NCBI GenBank assembly: GCA_020059765.1 | Contig: JAGVBM010000292.1 | Coordinates: forward strand, 1 to 8,528 | Reading direction: 5' to 3' | DNA from: Bacillota bacterium | Lineage (GTDB): Bacteria > Bacillota > Bacilli > Tumebacillales > Effusibacillaceae | DNA length: 8,528 bases | Shown here: positions 1 through 6,543 of the stretch, piece after piece | Numbering within the stretch: the stretch's first letter is position 1 | Layout of the letters: every line of letters begins with the position of its first letter | Translations under genes and position numbers: made by a program | The notes under the pieces: model-generated | What the model saw: the letters and a program-made list of their open reading frames with translations, nothing else | The model's database searches: none | Told to the model about the DNA's origin: nothing

Positions 1-351
1 AATACGGGCGGCACAAATGCTTCTGCCGGTGCAAGCCTCGGAAAAATCACGCACGTGGATGCGCAAGACGTGCAAAAATTAAACTTGAAAGACAGCACAA
101 TTCAGTTGATTGATGTTCGAACATCTGACGAATACAAATCGGGACACATTCCGGAAGCCAAGCTGATTCCACTGCAGGAACTGCCGAACCGTTTGGCGGA
201 GATCGACAAGAACAAGAAAGTGTACGTCATCTGTCACAGTGGAAACCGCAGTCGGCAAGCCGCCGACATCCTAGCGAAAAACGGGTTTCCGAATATTTAC
301 AACATCAAAGGCGGCATGCTTTCCTGGCAGGGAAATGTCGTCAAGGAATAA
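1..351 (+). CDS. Rhodanese-like domain protein, 5'-truncated by the window edge
   Basis: The reading frame is open from base 1 to the TAA at 349-351, so the N-terminus lies outside the window. An internal GTG at 55 could start translation but would be an unlikely true start, because the frame continues upstream without a stop. The visible part begins with a Gly/Ala/Ser/Asn/Thr-rich stretch, like the linker after a lipoprotein signal or membrane anchor, followed by one complete rhodanese domain. It contains the IDVR motif, an SGHIPEA segment, the active-site loop CHSGNRS (catalytic Cys codon at 232-234) and the closing GGMLSWQG motif. Single-domain rhodaneses carry sulfane sulfur as a Cys persulfide, moving it between donors and acceptors such as thiosulfate or thiols. 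The loop length (Cys plus five residues to Ser) fits sulfurtransferases rather than Cdc25 phosphatases. An exported or membrane-anchored location is inferred from the linker only. A hairpin follows 9 bases after the stop. Confidence 0.88.
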   Translation, partial: NTGGTNASAGASLGKITHVDAQDVQKLNLKDSTIQLIDVRTSDEYKSGHIPEAKLIPLQELPNRLAEIDKNKKVYVICHSGNRSRQAADILAKNGFPNIYNIKGGMLSWQGNVVKE

Positions 352-360
352 TGAAGGGGA

Positions 361-391
361 GGAAAGTCCAGACTTACGGTCTGGACTTTCC
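361..391 (+). terminator. Perfect 13-bp hairpin after the rhodanese gene
   Basis: GGAAAGTCCAGAC (361-373) pairs perfectly with GTCTGGACTTTCC (379-391) around a 5-base loop, TTACG. It starts 9 bases after the rhodanese stop. There is no clean T-tract, only a T/C-rich stretch after it, so termination may be weaker than the stem suggests. The right arm is duplicated just downstream (see the repeat at 383-408). Confidence 0.6.
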
Positions 392-408
392 ACTTGGACT
401 TTCCACTT
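383..408 (+). repeat. Two tandem copies of a 13-base unit
   Basis: GGACTTTCCACTT occurs at 383-395 and again, identically, at 396-408. The first copy includes most of the right arm of the hairpin at 361-391. The second copy could therefore compete to pair with the left arm, giving a longer-looped alternative stem of 9 bp (GGAAAGTCC with GGACTTTCC at 396-404). Confidence 0.85.
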
Positions 409-409
409 G

Positions 410-439
410 TTGCTTAATTGCCGGGGACTATGTTAAAAT
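410..439 (+). promoter_or_regulatory. Predicted SigA-type promoter of the A-type carrier gene
   Basis: TAAAAT at 434-439 is preceded by TG at 431-432, making an extended -10 (TGtTAAAAT). A weak -35 candidate, TTGCTT (410-415), lies 18 bases upstream. This gives the carrier gene its own start after the rhodanese hairpin. The prediction rests on pattern only. Confidence 0.5.
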
Positions 440-470
440 GATTACAAACTAGAATCAGGGGGCGAATTGA

Positions 471-824
471 TTGGTAACGTTGACAGAATCTGCGGTAACG
501 AAAGTTAAAGACTTGTTGACCGATAAAGCTGATGATATAGCTCTTCGCGTATTTATCAAATCGGGTGGATGCAGTGGGTTTTCCTACGGAATGGCACTGG
601 ATCGCGCCAAAGACGATGACCGTATTTTTGTCGAGAACGGCGTAACGATCGTCATTGACTCGAACAGCTTGAACTATCTGGGCGGTGCGGAAATCGATTA
701 TGTGGATTCCATGATGGGAGCCGGATTTAAGATCAACAACCCGAACGCCGCGTCGACTTGCGGCTGCGGAAGTTCGTTCCGCACTTCCAATGACGGCGGC
801 AAACCGGGATCCTGTTCTGTATAA
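471..824 (+). CDS. erpA: A-type iron-sulfur cluster carrier (HesB/IscA family, ErpA/YutM type)
   Basis: A 117-residue cytoplasmic protein of normal family length. A-type carriers bind a [2Fe-2S] or [4Fe-4S] cluster and pass it from a scaffold such as SufU/SufBCD to target enzymes. The three conserved cluster-ligand cysteines are visible: Cys34 in GGCSGFSYGM, and Cys97 and Cys99 in the C-terminal CGCGSSF motif. A further Cys115 lies in the short tail. The tail pattern SSFRT...GKP..C resembles Bacillus subtilis YutM as I recall it. The start is TTG at 471, supported by AGGGGG at 457-462 eight bases upstream; no ATG in frame fits. The gene has its own promoter candidate and a strong terminator, so it appears to be monocistronic. 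Nothing looks damaged. The family assignment is firm; the gene symbol follows common annotation practice. Confidence 0.93.
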   Translation: MVTLTESAVTKVKDLLTDKADDIALRVFIKSGGCSGFSYGMALDRAKDDDRIFVENGVTIVIDSNSLNYLGGAEIDYVDSMMGAGFKINNPNAASTCGCGSSFRTSNDGGKPGSCSV

Positions 825-845
825 GGACGATGGCATTTGACTCAC

Positions 846-896
846 AAGGGACTGTCCCCTGAAGTAGAAACTCTACTTTTGGGTCAGTCCTTTTTT
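846..896 (+). terminator. Rho-independent terminator after the A-type carrier gene
   Basis: A long stem is formed by GGACTG (849-854) with CAGTCC (885-890), then CCC with GGG, then AAGTAGA (862-868) with TCTACTT (872-878) around the loop AAC. Six T residues (891-896) follow, and AA/G precede the stem. This is a strong intrinsic terminator that separates the carrier gene from the feo operon. Confidence 0.88.
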
Positions 897-964
897 GTTG
901 TGTTCGTTATTTTGTCACAACGGGCTTATTTACCCTGGCCGATTCATGGTTTACAATAAACTTA

Positions 965-979
965 TGATAATGATTCTCA
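965..979 (+). promoter_or_regulatory. Fur box in the feo promoter
   Basis: TGATAATGATTCTCA matches the Bacillus 7-1-7 Fur consensus TGATAATNATTATCA at every specified base but one (C for A at 976). It ends 20 bases before the chosen feoA ATG. It overlaps a plausible -10 hexamer, GATAAT (966-971), with a weak -35, TTCATG (943-948), 17 bases upstream. Fe(II)-loaded Fur bound here would block RNA polymerase, so the operon should be induced by iron starvation. The site is seen directly; the regulation is inferred from what is known of Fur. Confidence 0.82.
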
Positions 980-999
980 TTGATTGTGTGGGGATGACC

Positions 1000-1230
1000 A
1001 TGAAGAAGTCGCTGCTTGATATTCCGCCTGGCATGAAAGCATACGTTTCGGATATTACGAGTGTCAGTGCGGTGCTGCGTCGGCGTTTGATCGATCTGGG
1101 TATTATGGAAGGGGCAGAAATCAGCATTAAGCGAAAACTTCCGTTCGGCGGACCACTCGCCGTAGAAGCCAACGGACAGTGGATTGGCATTCGGCGATGG
1201 GAAGCCGGGAAGATCGAGGTGGAAGTCTAA
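1000..1230 (+). CDS. feoA: FeoA, ferrous iron transport accessory protein
   Basis: A 76-residue soluble protein with the SH3-like FeoA fold, usual in length for the family. FeoA is required for normal Fe(II) uptake by FeoB and is thought to act on its cytosolic side. Diagnostic segments are LDIPPGMKAYV near the N-terminus, RRRLIDLGIMEGAEI in the middle (the typical L.dLGi..G..i pattern) and the C-terminal strand around GGPLAVEANGQWIGIRR. The ATG at 1000 is chosen because GTGGGG (988-993) lies six bases upstream. The ATG at 994 would leave no spacing to that site, and starts further left would place the Fur box inside the gene. The TAA shares its last base with the feoB ATG, indicating translational coupling. 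Confidence 0.92.
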   Translation: MKKSLLDIPPGMKAYVSDITSVSAVLRRRLIDLGIMEGAEISIKRKLPFGGPLAVEANGQWIGIRRWEAGKIEVEV

Positions 1231-3242
1231 TGATACAGGTGGCACTTGCCGGAAATCCCAATACTGGCAAAACGTCGTTGTTTAATAATCTCACAGGTTC
1301 CTATGAATACGTTGGGAATTGGGCGGGTGTGACGGTAGAAAAAAAAGTCGGGACGCTGAAGCAGGTACCCGGGCTGCTGATCGATTTGCCGGGTATTTAT
1401 TCCTTGAATCCAGTGTCACGCGATGAGGGAGTCGCCACACAGTATCTGTTATCGGAAAAGTTTTCGGCAATCCTGAACATCGTGGATGCTTCCCAATTGG
1501 AACGCAATCTGTATCTTACGGTGCAGTTGCTGGAGTTTGAGAAGCCGCTGCTGATTGGATTAAATATGATCGATGTGGCGCGAAATCGGGGAATTCAGAT
1601 TGATTATGAGCAATTATCCGCGTTGTTGGGGGTTCCCATTCAGCCGATTGTGGCGAGAACGGGTGACGGATGCAGCCGTCTGCCTTTGATGCTGCAGCAA
1701 TCGAGTGAACAATCGGCTGTCCTATTTCGACTCGATTACGGTTCGATATTGGAACAGGGAATTAACCGATTGACGGAACTGTTGCCAACTCACACCAATT
1801 TACCGTCAAAACGTTGGATTGCCTTGCAGTTCTTCGAAGAGAATCCGATTGTGACAGATCTGCTCTCCGGTTTTGTCAATCGGGAACAATTGCTGGATTT
1901 GCGGCAAGAAACAGAACGATTGGTGCAAGAGAAAACAGGTGCCAGATCGCTGCATCAATATATTCGCCAGGTGAGGGGTTCCTTCATTTCTGACATTGTC
2001 AAACGGTCGGTTCGTGTTACAAAGCAAGCAACTTATACGATGACGGAACAAGTGGACCGGATTGTGACCAACAAATTCCTGGGCATTCCGGTATTTCTGC
2101 TGTTCATGTTTCTCGTTTTCCAATTCACCTTTGACTGGGCGGGTACACCATTGTCAGATCTGCTTGACGCGTTCTTTACCGGACCTTTGGCCGGTTTTTT
2201 CGAGCAGATGCTGACATTGGCGGGAACTTCCGGCTTTATCGAAGCATTGATTCTGGAAGGAATCCTGCCGGGTGTCGGCGGTGTGCTGGTTTTCGTTCCG
2301 CAAATTTTTATTTTGTTTTTGATTATTTCCTTCATAGAGGATTCCGGATACATGGCCCGCGTCGCGATGGTCATGGACAGAATGATGGAAGGAGTCGGCT
2401 TGAACGGAAAAGCATTCATTCCGATGATCATCGGATTCGGCTGCAACGTCCCGGGAATTATGGCGGCCCGCACTATCGAACAGCCGAAGGAACGGTTGAT
2501 TACGACCCTGCTGACGCCGCTGATGTCCTGCTCGGCACGGTTAACCGTGTACAGTTTGTTTGCCGGCGCTTTGTTCCAGACTCATCAGGCGTTGGTGGTC
2601 TTGTCTTTGTATGTAATCGGAATTGTAGTGGCCTTGTTGTTGGCACACCTTTTTTCCACGTATCTGTTTAAGCAGGAATCATCGATCTTTCTGGTGGAGC
2701 TGCCGCCGTATCGGCTTCCCCAATGGAAGACCCTGCTGCGCAGTACATGGGAAAAAGGAAAAGGGTTTATCAAAAAAGCGGGCACTTTCATCTTTGGCGG
2801 TTCGGTTGTGATTTGGCTGCTCGGCTATACGGGTCCTTCCGGGCTGCATGTGGATATCAACAACAGTTTCTTGGCAGCGATTGGCGGCCTGATCGCACCG
2901 TGGTTGACACCTCTCGGTTTCGGCACCTGGCAGGCGGGCGCCGCGCTCTTGACCGGATTTTTTGCCAAAGAAGTGGTGGTGACGACGATGAACATTTTGT
3001 ACGCGCCGTCTGCAGCGGAAACATTGCAGGGAGCAGTGGCCAATGTTTATACTCCGTTGCAAGCTTACAGTTTCATGGCGTTTCTTCTGCTGTACGTGCC
3101 TTGTTTCGCCACTCTCGCAACGATTCGAAAAGAGGCTGCCTCCGCCCGCTGGACTTGGTTTACCGTTGGATATGCACTGTTTATTGCCTATCTCGTCGCA
3201 CTGGTGATCTATCAAGGCGGACGGTTGATGGGATTTGAGTAA
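1230..3242 (+). CDS. feoB: FeoB, Fe(II) transporter with N-terminal G domain
   Basis: A 670-residue inner-membrane protein that imports ferrous iron. The cytosolic G domain shows G1 GNPNTGKT (8-15), G2 Thr35, G3 DLPG (52-55), G4 NMID (112-115) and a G5-like VARTGDG (141-147). A helical spacer of about 120 residues follows. The membrane part starts near residue 283 (FLGIPVFLLFMFLVFQF). Two Gate repeats hold the conserved pore elements: GFGCNVPG from residue 402 (Cys405), and PCFATLATIRKE from 624 (Cys625). FAKE (Glu581) lies between them. The start is ATG 1230, overlapping the feoA stop, with GAGGTGG (1216-1222) seven bases upstream. An in-frame start at 1179 lies inside feoA and lacks support. 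The length is typical or slightly short for Bacilli FeoB and nothing is broken. Expression is expected to follow the Fur box at 965-979. Confidence 0.96.
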   Translation: MIQVALAGNPNTGKTSLFNNLTGSYEYVGNWAGVTVEKKVGTLKQVPGLLIDLPGIYSLNPVSRDEGVATQYLLSEKFSAILNIVDASQLERNLYLTVQLLEFEKPLLIGLNMIDVARNRGIQIDYEQLSALLGVPIQPIVARTGDGCSRLPLMLQQSSEQSAVLFRLDYGSILEQGINRLTELLPTHTNLPSKRWIALQFFEENPIVTDLLSGFVNREQLLDLRQETERLVQEKTGARSLHQYIRQVRGSFISDIVKRSVRVTKQATYTMTEQVDRIVTNKFLGIPVFLLFMFLVFQFTFDWAGTPLSDLLDAFFTGPLAGFFEQMLTLAGTSGFIEALILEGILPGVGGVLVFVPQIFILFLIISFIEDSGYMARVAMVMDRMMEGVGLNGKAFIPMIIGFGCNVPGIMAARTIEQPKERLITTLLTPLMSCSARLTVYSLFAGALFQTHQALVVLSLYVIGIVVALLLAHLFSTYLFKQESSIFLVELPPYRLPQWKTLLRSTWEKGKGFIKKAGTFIFGGSVVIWLLGYTGPSGLHVDINNSFLAAIGGLIAPWLTPLGFGTWQAGAALLTGFFAKEVVVTTMNILYAPSAAETLQGAVANVYTPLQAYSFMAFLLLYVPCFATLATIRKEAASARWTWFTVGYALFIAYLVALVIYQGGRLMGFE

Positions 3243-3263
3243 TCAAAAGCGAGGGATTGGAAC

Positions 3264-3437
3264 ATGATCGACATTTTGTTGGGCGGATTGATCTTTGGTT
3301 ATGCCGGATGGACCATTTATCGGTACGCGAAAAAAAGCAAAGAGGGGAAATGTGCTAACTGTGCCGTCAGCAGCACATGCAAGATGAACGCCTGTACAAG
3401 AACTGACCAAAGCCCCTTAACCCCGCCCCAATTTTAA
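3264..3437 (+). CDS. FeoB-associated Cys-rich membrane protein (57 aa)
   Basis: Starts 21 bases after feoB, with GAGGGA (3251-3256) as ribosome binding site. It opens with one membrane segment (about residues 4-19, ILLGGLIFGYAGWTIY), followed by a basic stretch (RYAKKSK) and a cytosolic Cys cluster with Cys30, Cys33, Cys39 and Cys44 (C-x2-C-x5-C-x4-C). This matches the small FeoB-associated family found after feoB in many Firmicutes. Its role is unproven; a FeoC-like helper or metal/redox sensor for FeoB is the usual suggestion. The last residues (SPLTPPQF) are partly encoded by the left arm of the downstream terminator, so the tail may be shaped by the terminator rather than by protein function. 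Most ORF finders would miss it because it is short. Confidence 0.86.
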   Translation: MIDILLGGLIFGYAGWTIYRYAKKSKEGKCANCAVSSTCKMNACTRTDQSPLTPPQF

Positions 3438-3459
3438 TTTCTGACAGGGCGGGGGTTTT
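3421..3459 (+). terminator. GC-rich terminator of the feo operon, overlapping the last gene's 3' end
   Basis: CCCCGCCC (3421-3428) pairs with GGGCGGGG (3447-3454), followed by G and TTTT (3456-3459). The left arm and stop codon (3435-3437) of the 57-residue gene lie within the structure. On the minus strand the same stem stands after the stop of the convergent gene (3461), but its tail is a poorer TTAAGGGGCTTT, so bidirectional use is possible but less certain. Confidence 0.78.
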
Positions 3460-3460
3460 G

Positions 3461-3898
3461 CTATTGTTTGACATCCGCATTGCGCAAATAATGTTGGAGC
3501 GTCCCGATGATTTCCGGATCCAACACTTCCGAATCGGGATCCTGCTCGAAAATCGACTTCAGCTCGTAGGCGGCTTCCAAACTGTAGATCCGTTGAGCGG
3601 CTTCCCTTGTTTTTGCGGTTGAAATGCTGTCAAGGTCGGGATGAAACGCAATGTATGCCAACTCCACGCGCGGCGTGTAGTGTTTTTCCACAACTTTCTT
3701 CAAAGCGTTGAGACAATGCCATTGATTTGACAATTCCGGGTGTTGCGACAAGGTGCTCACAGGTTGATCAACGTTCGAAGTTTGTTCGGCCATTGCAGAT
3801 TGTGCAACCCATGATTTCATTAATTGAATGATGTCTGTCTGCTGCTCGTCGGTCAACTGATCGAATAATGAGGAAAAACGTTCTCGTTTGTCAGCCAT
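3461..3898 (-). CDS. Unrecognised 145-aa protein, probably helical and cytosolic
   Basis: I do not recognise the family. The start is the ATG at 3898-3896 (MADKRERF), supported on the minus strand by AAGGAG nine bases upstream. A longer frame back to 4084 would run through the promoter and is rejected. The sequence has no signal peptide and no membrane segment. Residues 5-37 (FSSLFDQLTDEQQTDIIQLM...) and about 62-75 and 95-122 look amphipathic and alpha-helical. Residues 36-58 are Ser/Gln/Thr-rich and look like a linker, so a two-part layout is likely. The single Cys is at 62, and the C-terminal third is acidic (FEQDPDSEVLDPE). It is transcribed divergently from the HD hydrolase and convergent with feo. 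Its extended -10 lies within a perfect palindrome (3939-3960), suggesting control by a repressor. No function is assigned. Confidence 0.75.
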   Translation of the reverse strand: MADKRERFSSLFDQLTDEQQTDIIQLMKSWVAQSAMAEQTSNVDQPVSTLSQHPELSNQWHCLNALKKVVEKHYTPRVELAYIAFHPDLDSISTAKTREAAQRIYSLEAAYELKSIFEQDPDSEVLDPEIIGTLQHYLRNADVKQ

Positions 3899-3938
3899 AA
3901 TTGGAAACTCCTTCTGAAAACCGAAGTTAAATCTTTGC

Positions 3939-3960
3939 TTCTCTATTATAACATAGAGAA
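3939..3960 (-). promoter_or_regulatory. Extended -10 promoter of the 145-aa gene inside a perfect palindrome
   Basis: TTCTCTAT (3939-3946) and ATAGAGAA (3953-3960) are perfect inverted repeats around six bases. Read on the minus strand, the centre gives TGTTATAAT, a consensus extended -10 (TATAAT at 3950-3945), about 45 bases upstream of the start codon. The -35 is weak, as is common for extended -10 promoters. A dimeric regulator bound to the palindrome would cover the -10. The palindrome is seen; its operator role is inferred. Confidence 0.68.
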
Positions 3961-4043
3961 TGGGATGGAAAAGCATTCTTCCTGATCGGCGCTTTTTTCT
4001 TGGAAATATGATAATCTGGATAATAGCGGAAGGTGGGACGGAG

Positions 4044-5303
4044 ATGGAGACTGAGATTCGACAGTTTATCGAAGAAAAAGTCATGAAAGATCCGATTCAC
4101 GACTGGATCTACGTGAAAGATCCGGTGCTTTGGGGATTGATCAATACACGGGCTTTTCAGCGGCTGCGCAGGATCCGTCAATTGGGTACTTCTTCCTATG
4201 TTTTTCATGGGTCGGAACACAGCCGATTTACCCATTCCCTTGGGACATATGAAACGATGCGCAAAGTGCTGTCCCATTTTCTGAGAAATCACGGATGGCC
4301 CAACGATGAGCGGATTCATAAATTGGCGCTGTGCGCCGCGCTCTTGCATGATATTGGACACGGTCCGTTTTCCCATTCCTTTGAGGGAGCGTTTCAAACC
4401 CATCATGAGAATTGGACCCGCCGAATTATTTTGGAAGATGAAGAGATAAATGGAATCCTGCGGCAGGTGGACGACCATTTTCCGCAAGATGTCGCCAGCG
4501 TAATTGGCAAAGAGGACAAGTTTCCGCTGTTGGTACGGTTGATCAGCAGTCAATTGGATGTCGATCGGATGGATTACTTATTGCGGGACGCGCTGCATAC
4601 CGGTGTGATATACGGAAAGTATGAACTTGAACGATTGATCCGCGTCATGCGGCCGTACGGGGATGATGTGGTGGTCAAAAGCTCCGGCGTACATACGGTT
4701 GAACAGTACGTGTTGGCGAGATACTTCATGTATACGCAGGTTTATCTGCACCACAAAACGATCGGCAGCGATCTGTTGCTGCGGAAAGTTTTGCTCCGCG
4801 CCCAAACATTGTATCGACAGGGTGAACTGGATTTTTATCCTGTTGAGCTGGTCCCCTTCTTCGATCGTTCGGAAGCCGAGGTGCAAGTCGGAGAGTATTT
4901 GCGCCTGGACGAATCGATCATGATCTATGCGTTTCATCAGTGGAGGAATGAGGAAGATCGGATACTTGCCGATTTGGCAAGCCGTTTTTTGGACAGGAGG
5001 CTTTACGGGTCGGTGGTAAGCGACCCACTGTCGAATGAGACGCTGGAATCCTTGCGGCAGCTGTTGCTTGCAAGAGGACTCGATCCTGAGTATTACTTGG
5101 TTTATCAGGAAATTGCTACGGCGGGGTTTCTCTATAAAGAGGGAATCCGTGTCATCGACGAACAGGAGCACTTGCGTGAAATCCATGAGATCTCCAATTT
5201 GATTCGTTCGATTGTTCCGGAAATCAAATATCGACTGTATTATCCAAAAGATATTTTGCAAGAGAAGGAACTGGTTTCGATCTTGGGGAATTTGGGTGGA
5301 TAA
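4044..5303 (+). CDS. HD-domain dNTP triphosphohydrolase-like protein (YwfO/SAMHD1 family)
   Basis: A 419-residue cytosolic protein. The opening KDPIHDWIYVKDP and FQRLRRIRQLG followed by HSRFTHSLG is characteristic of the SAMHD1/dGTPase-related HD family that includes Bacillus YwfO and enterococcal EF1143. Metal ligands are visible: His64 (in FTHSLG), His102-Asp103 (LLHDIGHGPFSH) and Asp174 (in LDVDRMDYLLRD). By alignment from memory, Arg175, Tyr178 and Asp182 take the places of SAMHD1 Lys312, Tyr315 and Asp319, so a nucleotide triphosphate substrate is likely. Family members cleave dNTPs to deoxynucleoside plus triphosphate, often with allosteric nucleotide activation. The start is ATG 4044, with AAGGTGG (4030-4036) seven bases upstream; in-frame ATGs at 3960 and 4008 have poorer sites. 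It is divergent from the 145-aa gene and followed after 59 bases by an MFS gene. A -10-like TATGATAAT at 4007-4015 may be its promoter. Confidence 0.88.
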   Translation: METEIRQFIEEKVMKDPIHDWIYVKDPVLWGLINTRAFQRLRRIRQLGTSSYVFHGSEHSRFTHSLGTYETMRKVLSHFLRNHGWPNDERIHKLALCAALLHDIGHGPFSHSFEGAFQTHHENWTRRIILEDEEINGILRQVDDHFPQDVASVIGKEDKFPLLVRLISSQLDVDRMDYLLRDALHTGVIYGKYELERLIRVMRPYGDDVVVKSSGVHTVEQYVLARYFMYTQVYLHHKTIGSDLLLRKVLLRAQTLYRQGELDFYPVELVPFFDRSEAEVQVGEYLRLDESIMIYAFHQWRNEEDRILADLASRFLDRRLYGSVVSDPLSNETLESLRQLLLARGLDPEYYLVYQEIATAGFLYKEGIRVIDEQEHLREIHEISNLIRSIVPEIKYRLYYPKDILQEKELVSILGNLGG

Positions 5304-5318
5304 GACATCTGCGTGGAG

Positions 5319-5332
5319 AAGGCATCTGCCTT
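5319..5332 (+). other. Small hairpin between the HD and MFS genes
   Basis: AAGGC (5319-5323) pairs with GCCTT (5328-5332) around ATCT. No T-tract follows, so it is probably not a terminator. I see no convincing promoter in 5304-5362, and the two genes may be co-transcribed. Confidence 0.3.
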
Positions 5333-5362
5333 GATTAGACCGGAAATCGGAGGCTTATTTGA

Positions 5363-6520
5363 ATGAAACGAGTGTTTTTGGTATTGTTTGCTATCATGTT
5401 TATGGTCATGCTGGGATTTGGCATCATCATTCCCGTGCTGCCGTTTTATGCGGAAAAATTTGGCGCGGATTCCGTTACTTTGGGACTGTTGATGGCGGTC
5501 TATTCCATCATGAACTTTATATTTGCACCGATTTGGGGCAGCTTGTCCGACCGGGTCGGACGCAAACCGGTGCTTTTGATCGGCTTGGTGGGCTTTGCCG
5601 CATCTTATTTCTTGTTTGCTGCTGCGACACAGCTTTGGATGTTATTTGCCACCCGAATTATGGCGGGTGTGCTGTCGGCTGCCACCCTGCCCACGGTGAT
5701 GGCCTATATGGCGGACATTACGACGCCTGAAACACGTGCAAAAGGCATGGGAATGGTTGGGGCGGCCGCCGGCTTGGGGTTCGTTTTCGGCCCGGCCATC
5801 GGGGGAGGATTTCATCGATTTGGCGATCAAATGCCGTTTCTTGTTGCCGGTATTCTGGTCATTCTGAATTTCCTGTTTGCAGCATTCATCCTGAAAGAAT
5901 CGGTTTCGCCCGAACAACGATTGCAGCATGCGAAGAAAAAGGAAAAAATTTGGGAAGCGTTTAAACCGCCGGTCTCCTATTTGTTTCTGCTGCAATTTGT
6001 TGTCACATTATCATTAGCCGGTTTGGAAGCCACCTTTGCGTATTTTTCGGCAGTCAGATTCGGTGCGGATGCAGCGGATATGGCTGCGATCTTTACCATA
6101 ATGGGAGTGGCGGGCGCCATCGTGCAGGGAGGCCTGATTGGCCGTTTGACGAAAGCGGTCGGGGAAGCCAGGGTGATCCAAGTGGGGTTGTCGATTTCGG
6201 CAGCGGGCTTTCTGCTGATTACGCAAATTCATTCTTTTTTGACGGCTGCCGTTTATTTGACCGTATTTGCAGTCGGGAACGGCATGATTCGACCTGCCGT
6301 CTCCGCGTTGATCTCGAAACAAACCGCTGCCGGTCAAGGAGGTGCCATGGGACTATTGGGGTCGATGGACTCCTTGGGACGGATTGCGGGCCCCGTAATC
6401 GGCGGTACCTTGTATCAGGTGGCACACCCCTCTCCGTACATTTCGGGTGCCATTATTTCCCTGCTTGGCATGGTTCTGTTCATGAGCTACAAAAAAATTG
6501 AGGGTCGCGCATCGGTATAA
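5363..6520 (+). CDS. MFS drug efflux transporter, DHA1 family (Bmr/NorA-like)
   Basis: A 385-residue membrane protein with about 12 hydrophobic segments, the length usual for Bmr, Blt and NorA. The first segment carries GFGIIIPVLPFY (18-29). Motif A between segments 2 and 3 is GSLSDRVGRKP (59-69), and the antiporter motif C in segment 5 is GAAAGLGFVFGPAIGG (133-148). The C-terminal half has GMIRPAVSALIS and a second GP..GG motif, also matching NorA/Bmr. These features point to proton-driven efflux of small, probably lipophilic compounds; the substrate cannot be read from the sequence. The start is ATG 5363, with GGAGG (5349-5353) nine bases upstream. It lies 59 bases after the HD hydrolase gene without a clear terminator between them, so an operon is plausible. 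I see no regulator gene beside it and no convincing terminator after it. Confidence 0.9.
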   Translation: MKRVFLVLFAIMFMVMLGFGIIIPVLPFYAEKFGADSVTLGLLMAVYSIMNFIFAPIWGSLSDRVGRKPVLLIGLVGFAASYFLFAAATQLWMLFATRIMAGVLSAATLPTVMAYMADITTPETRAKGMGMVGAAAGLGFVFGPAIGGGFHRFGDQMPFLVAGILVILNFLFAAFILKESVSPEQRLQHAKKKEKIWEAFKPPVSYLFLLQFVVTLSLAGLEATFAYFSAVRFGADAADMAAIFTIMGVAGAIVQGGLIGRLTKAVGEARVIQVGLSISAAGFLLITQIHSFLTAAVYLTVFAVGNGMIRPAVSALISKQTAAGQGGAMGLLGSMDSLGRIAGPVIGGTLYQVAHPSPYISGAIISLLGMVLFMSYKKIEGRASV

Positions 6521-6543
6521 TCAGTTTAAATTTCCTATTCTAC

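Noticed and set aside
414..845. 143-codon open frame on the minus strand opposite the A-type carrier gene
   Set aside because: It is antisense to a gene with all family motifs, has no family resemblance, and its start region covers the terminator after the carrier gene.
895..999. Upstream extension of feoA
   Set aside because: It would translate through the Fur box and promoter, and the extra residues do not match FeoA; ATG 1000 has a proper ribosome binding site.
2679..3238. Long open frames on both strands inside the 3' half of feoB
   Set aside because: They lie in other frames of an intact feoB; their sequences are rich in His, Arg, Cys and Gln without domain features, typical of shadow frames.
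3927..5261. Two minus-strand open frames of 208 and 227 codons opposite the HD gene
   Set aside because: Antisense shadows of a well-conserved enzyme, without good ribosome binding sites or recognisable motifs.
6516..6521. Perfect TATAAT overlapping the stop codon of the MFS gene
   Set aside because: No -35-like hexamer at suitable spacing and no TG extension; the extended -10 at 6565-6573 is a better promoter for the next gene.
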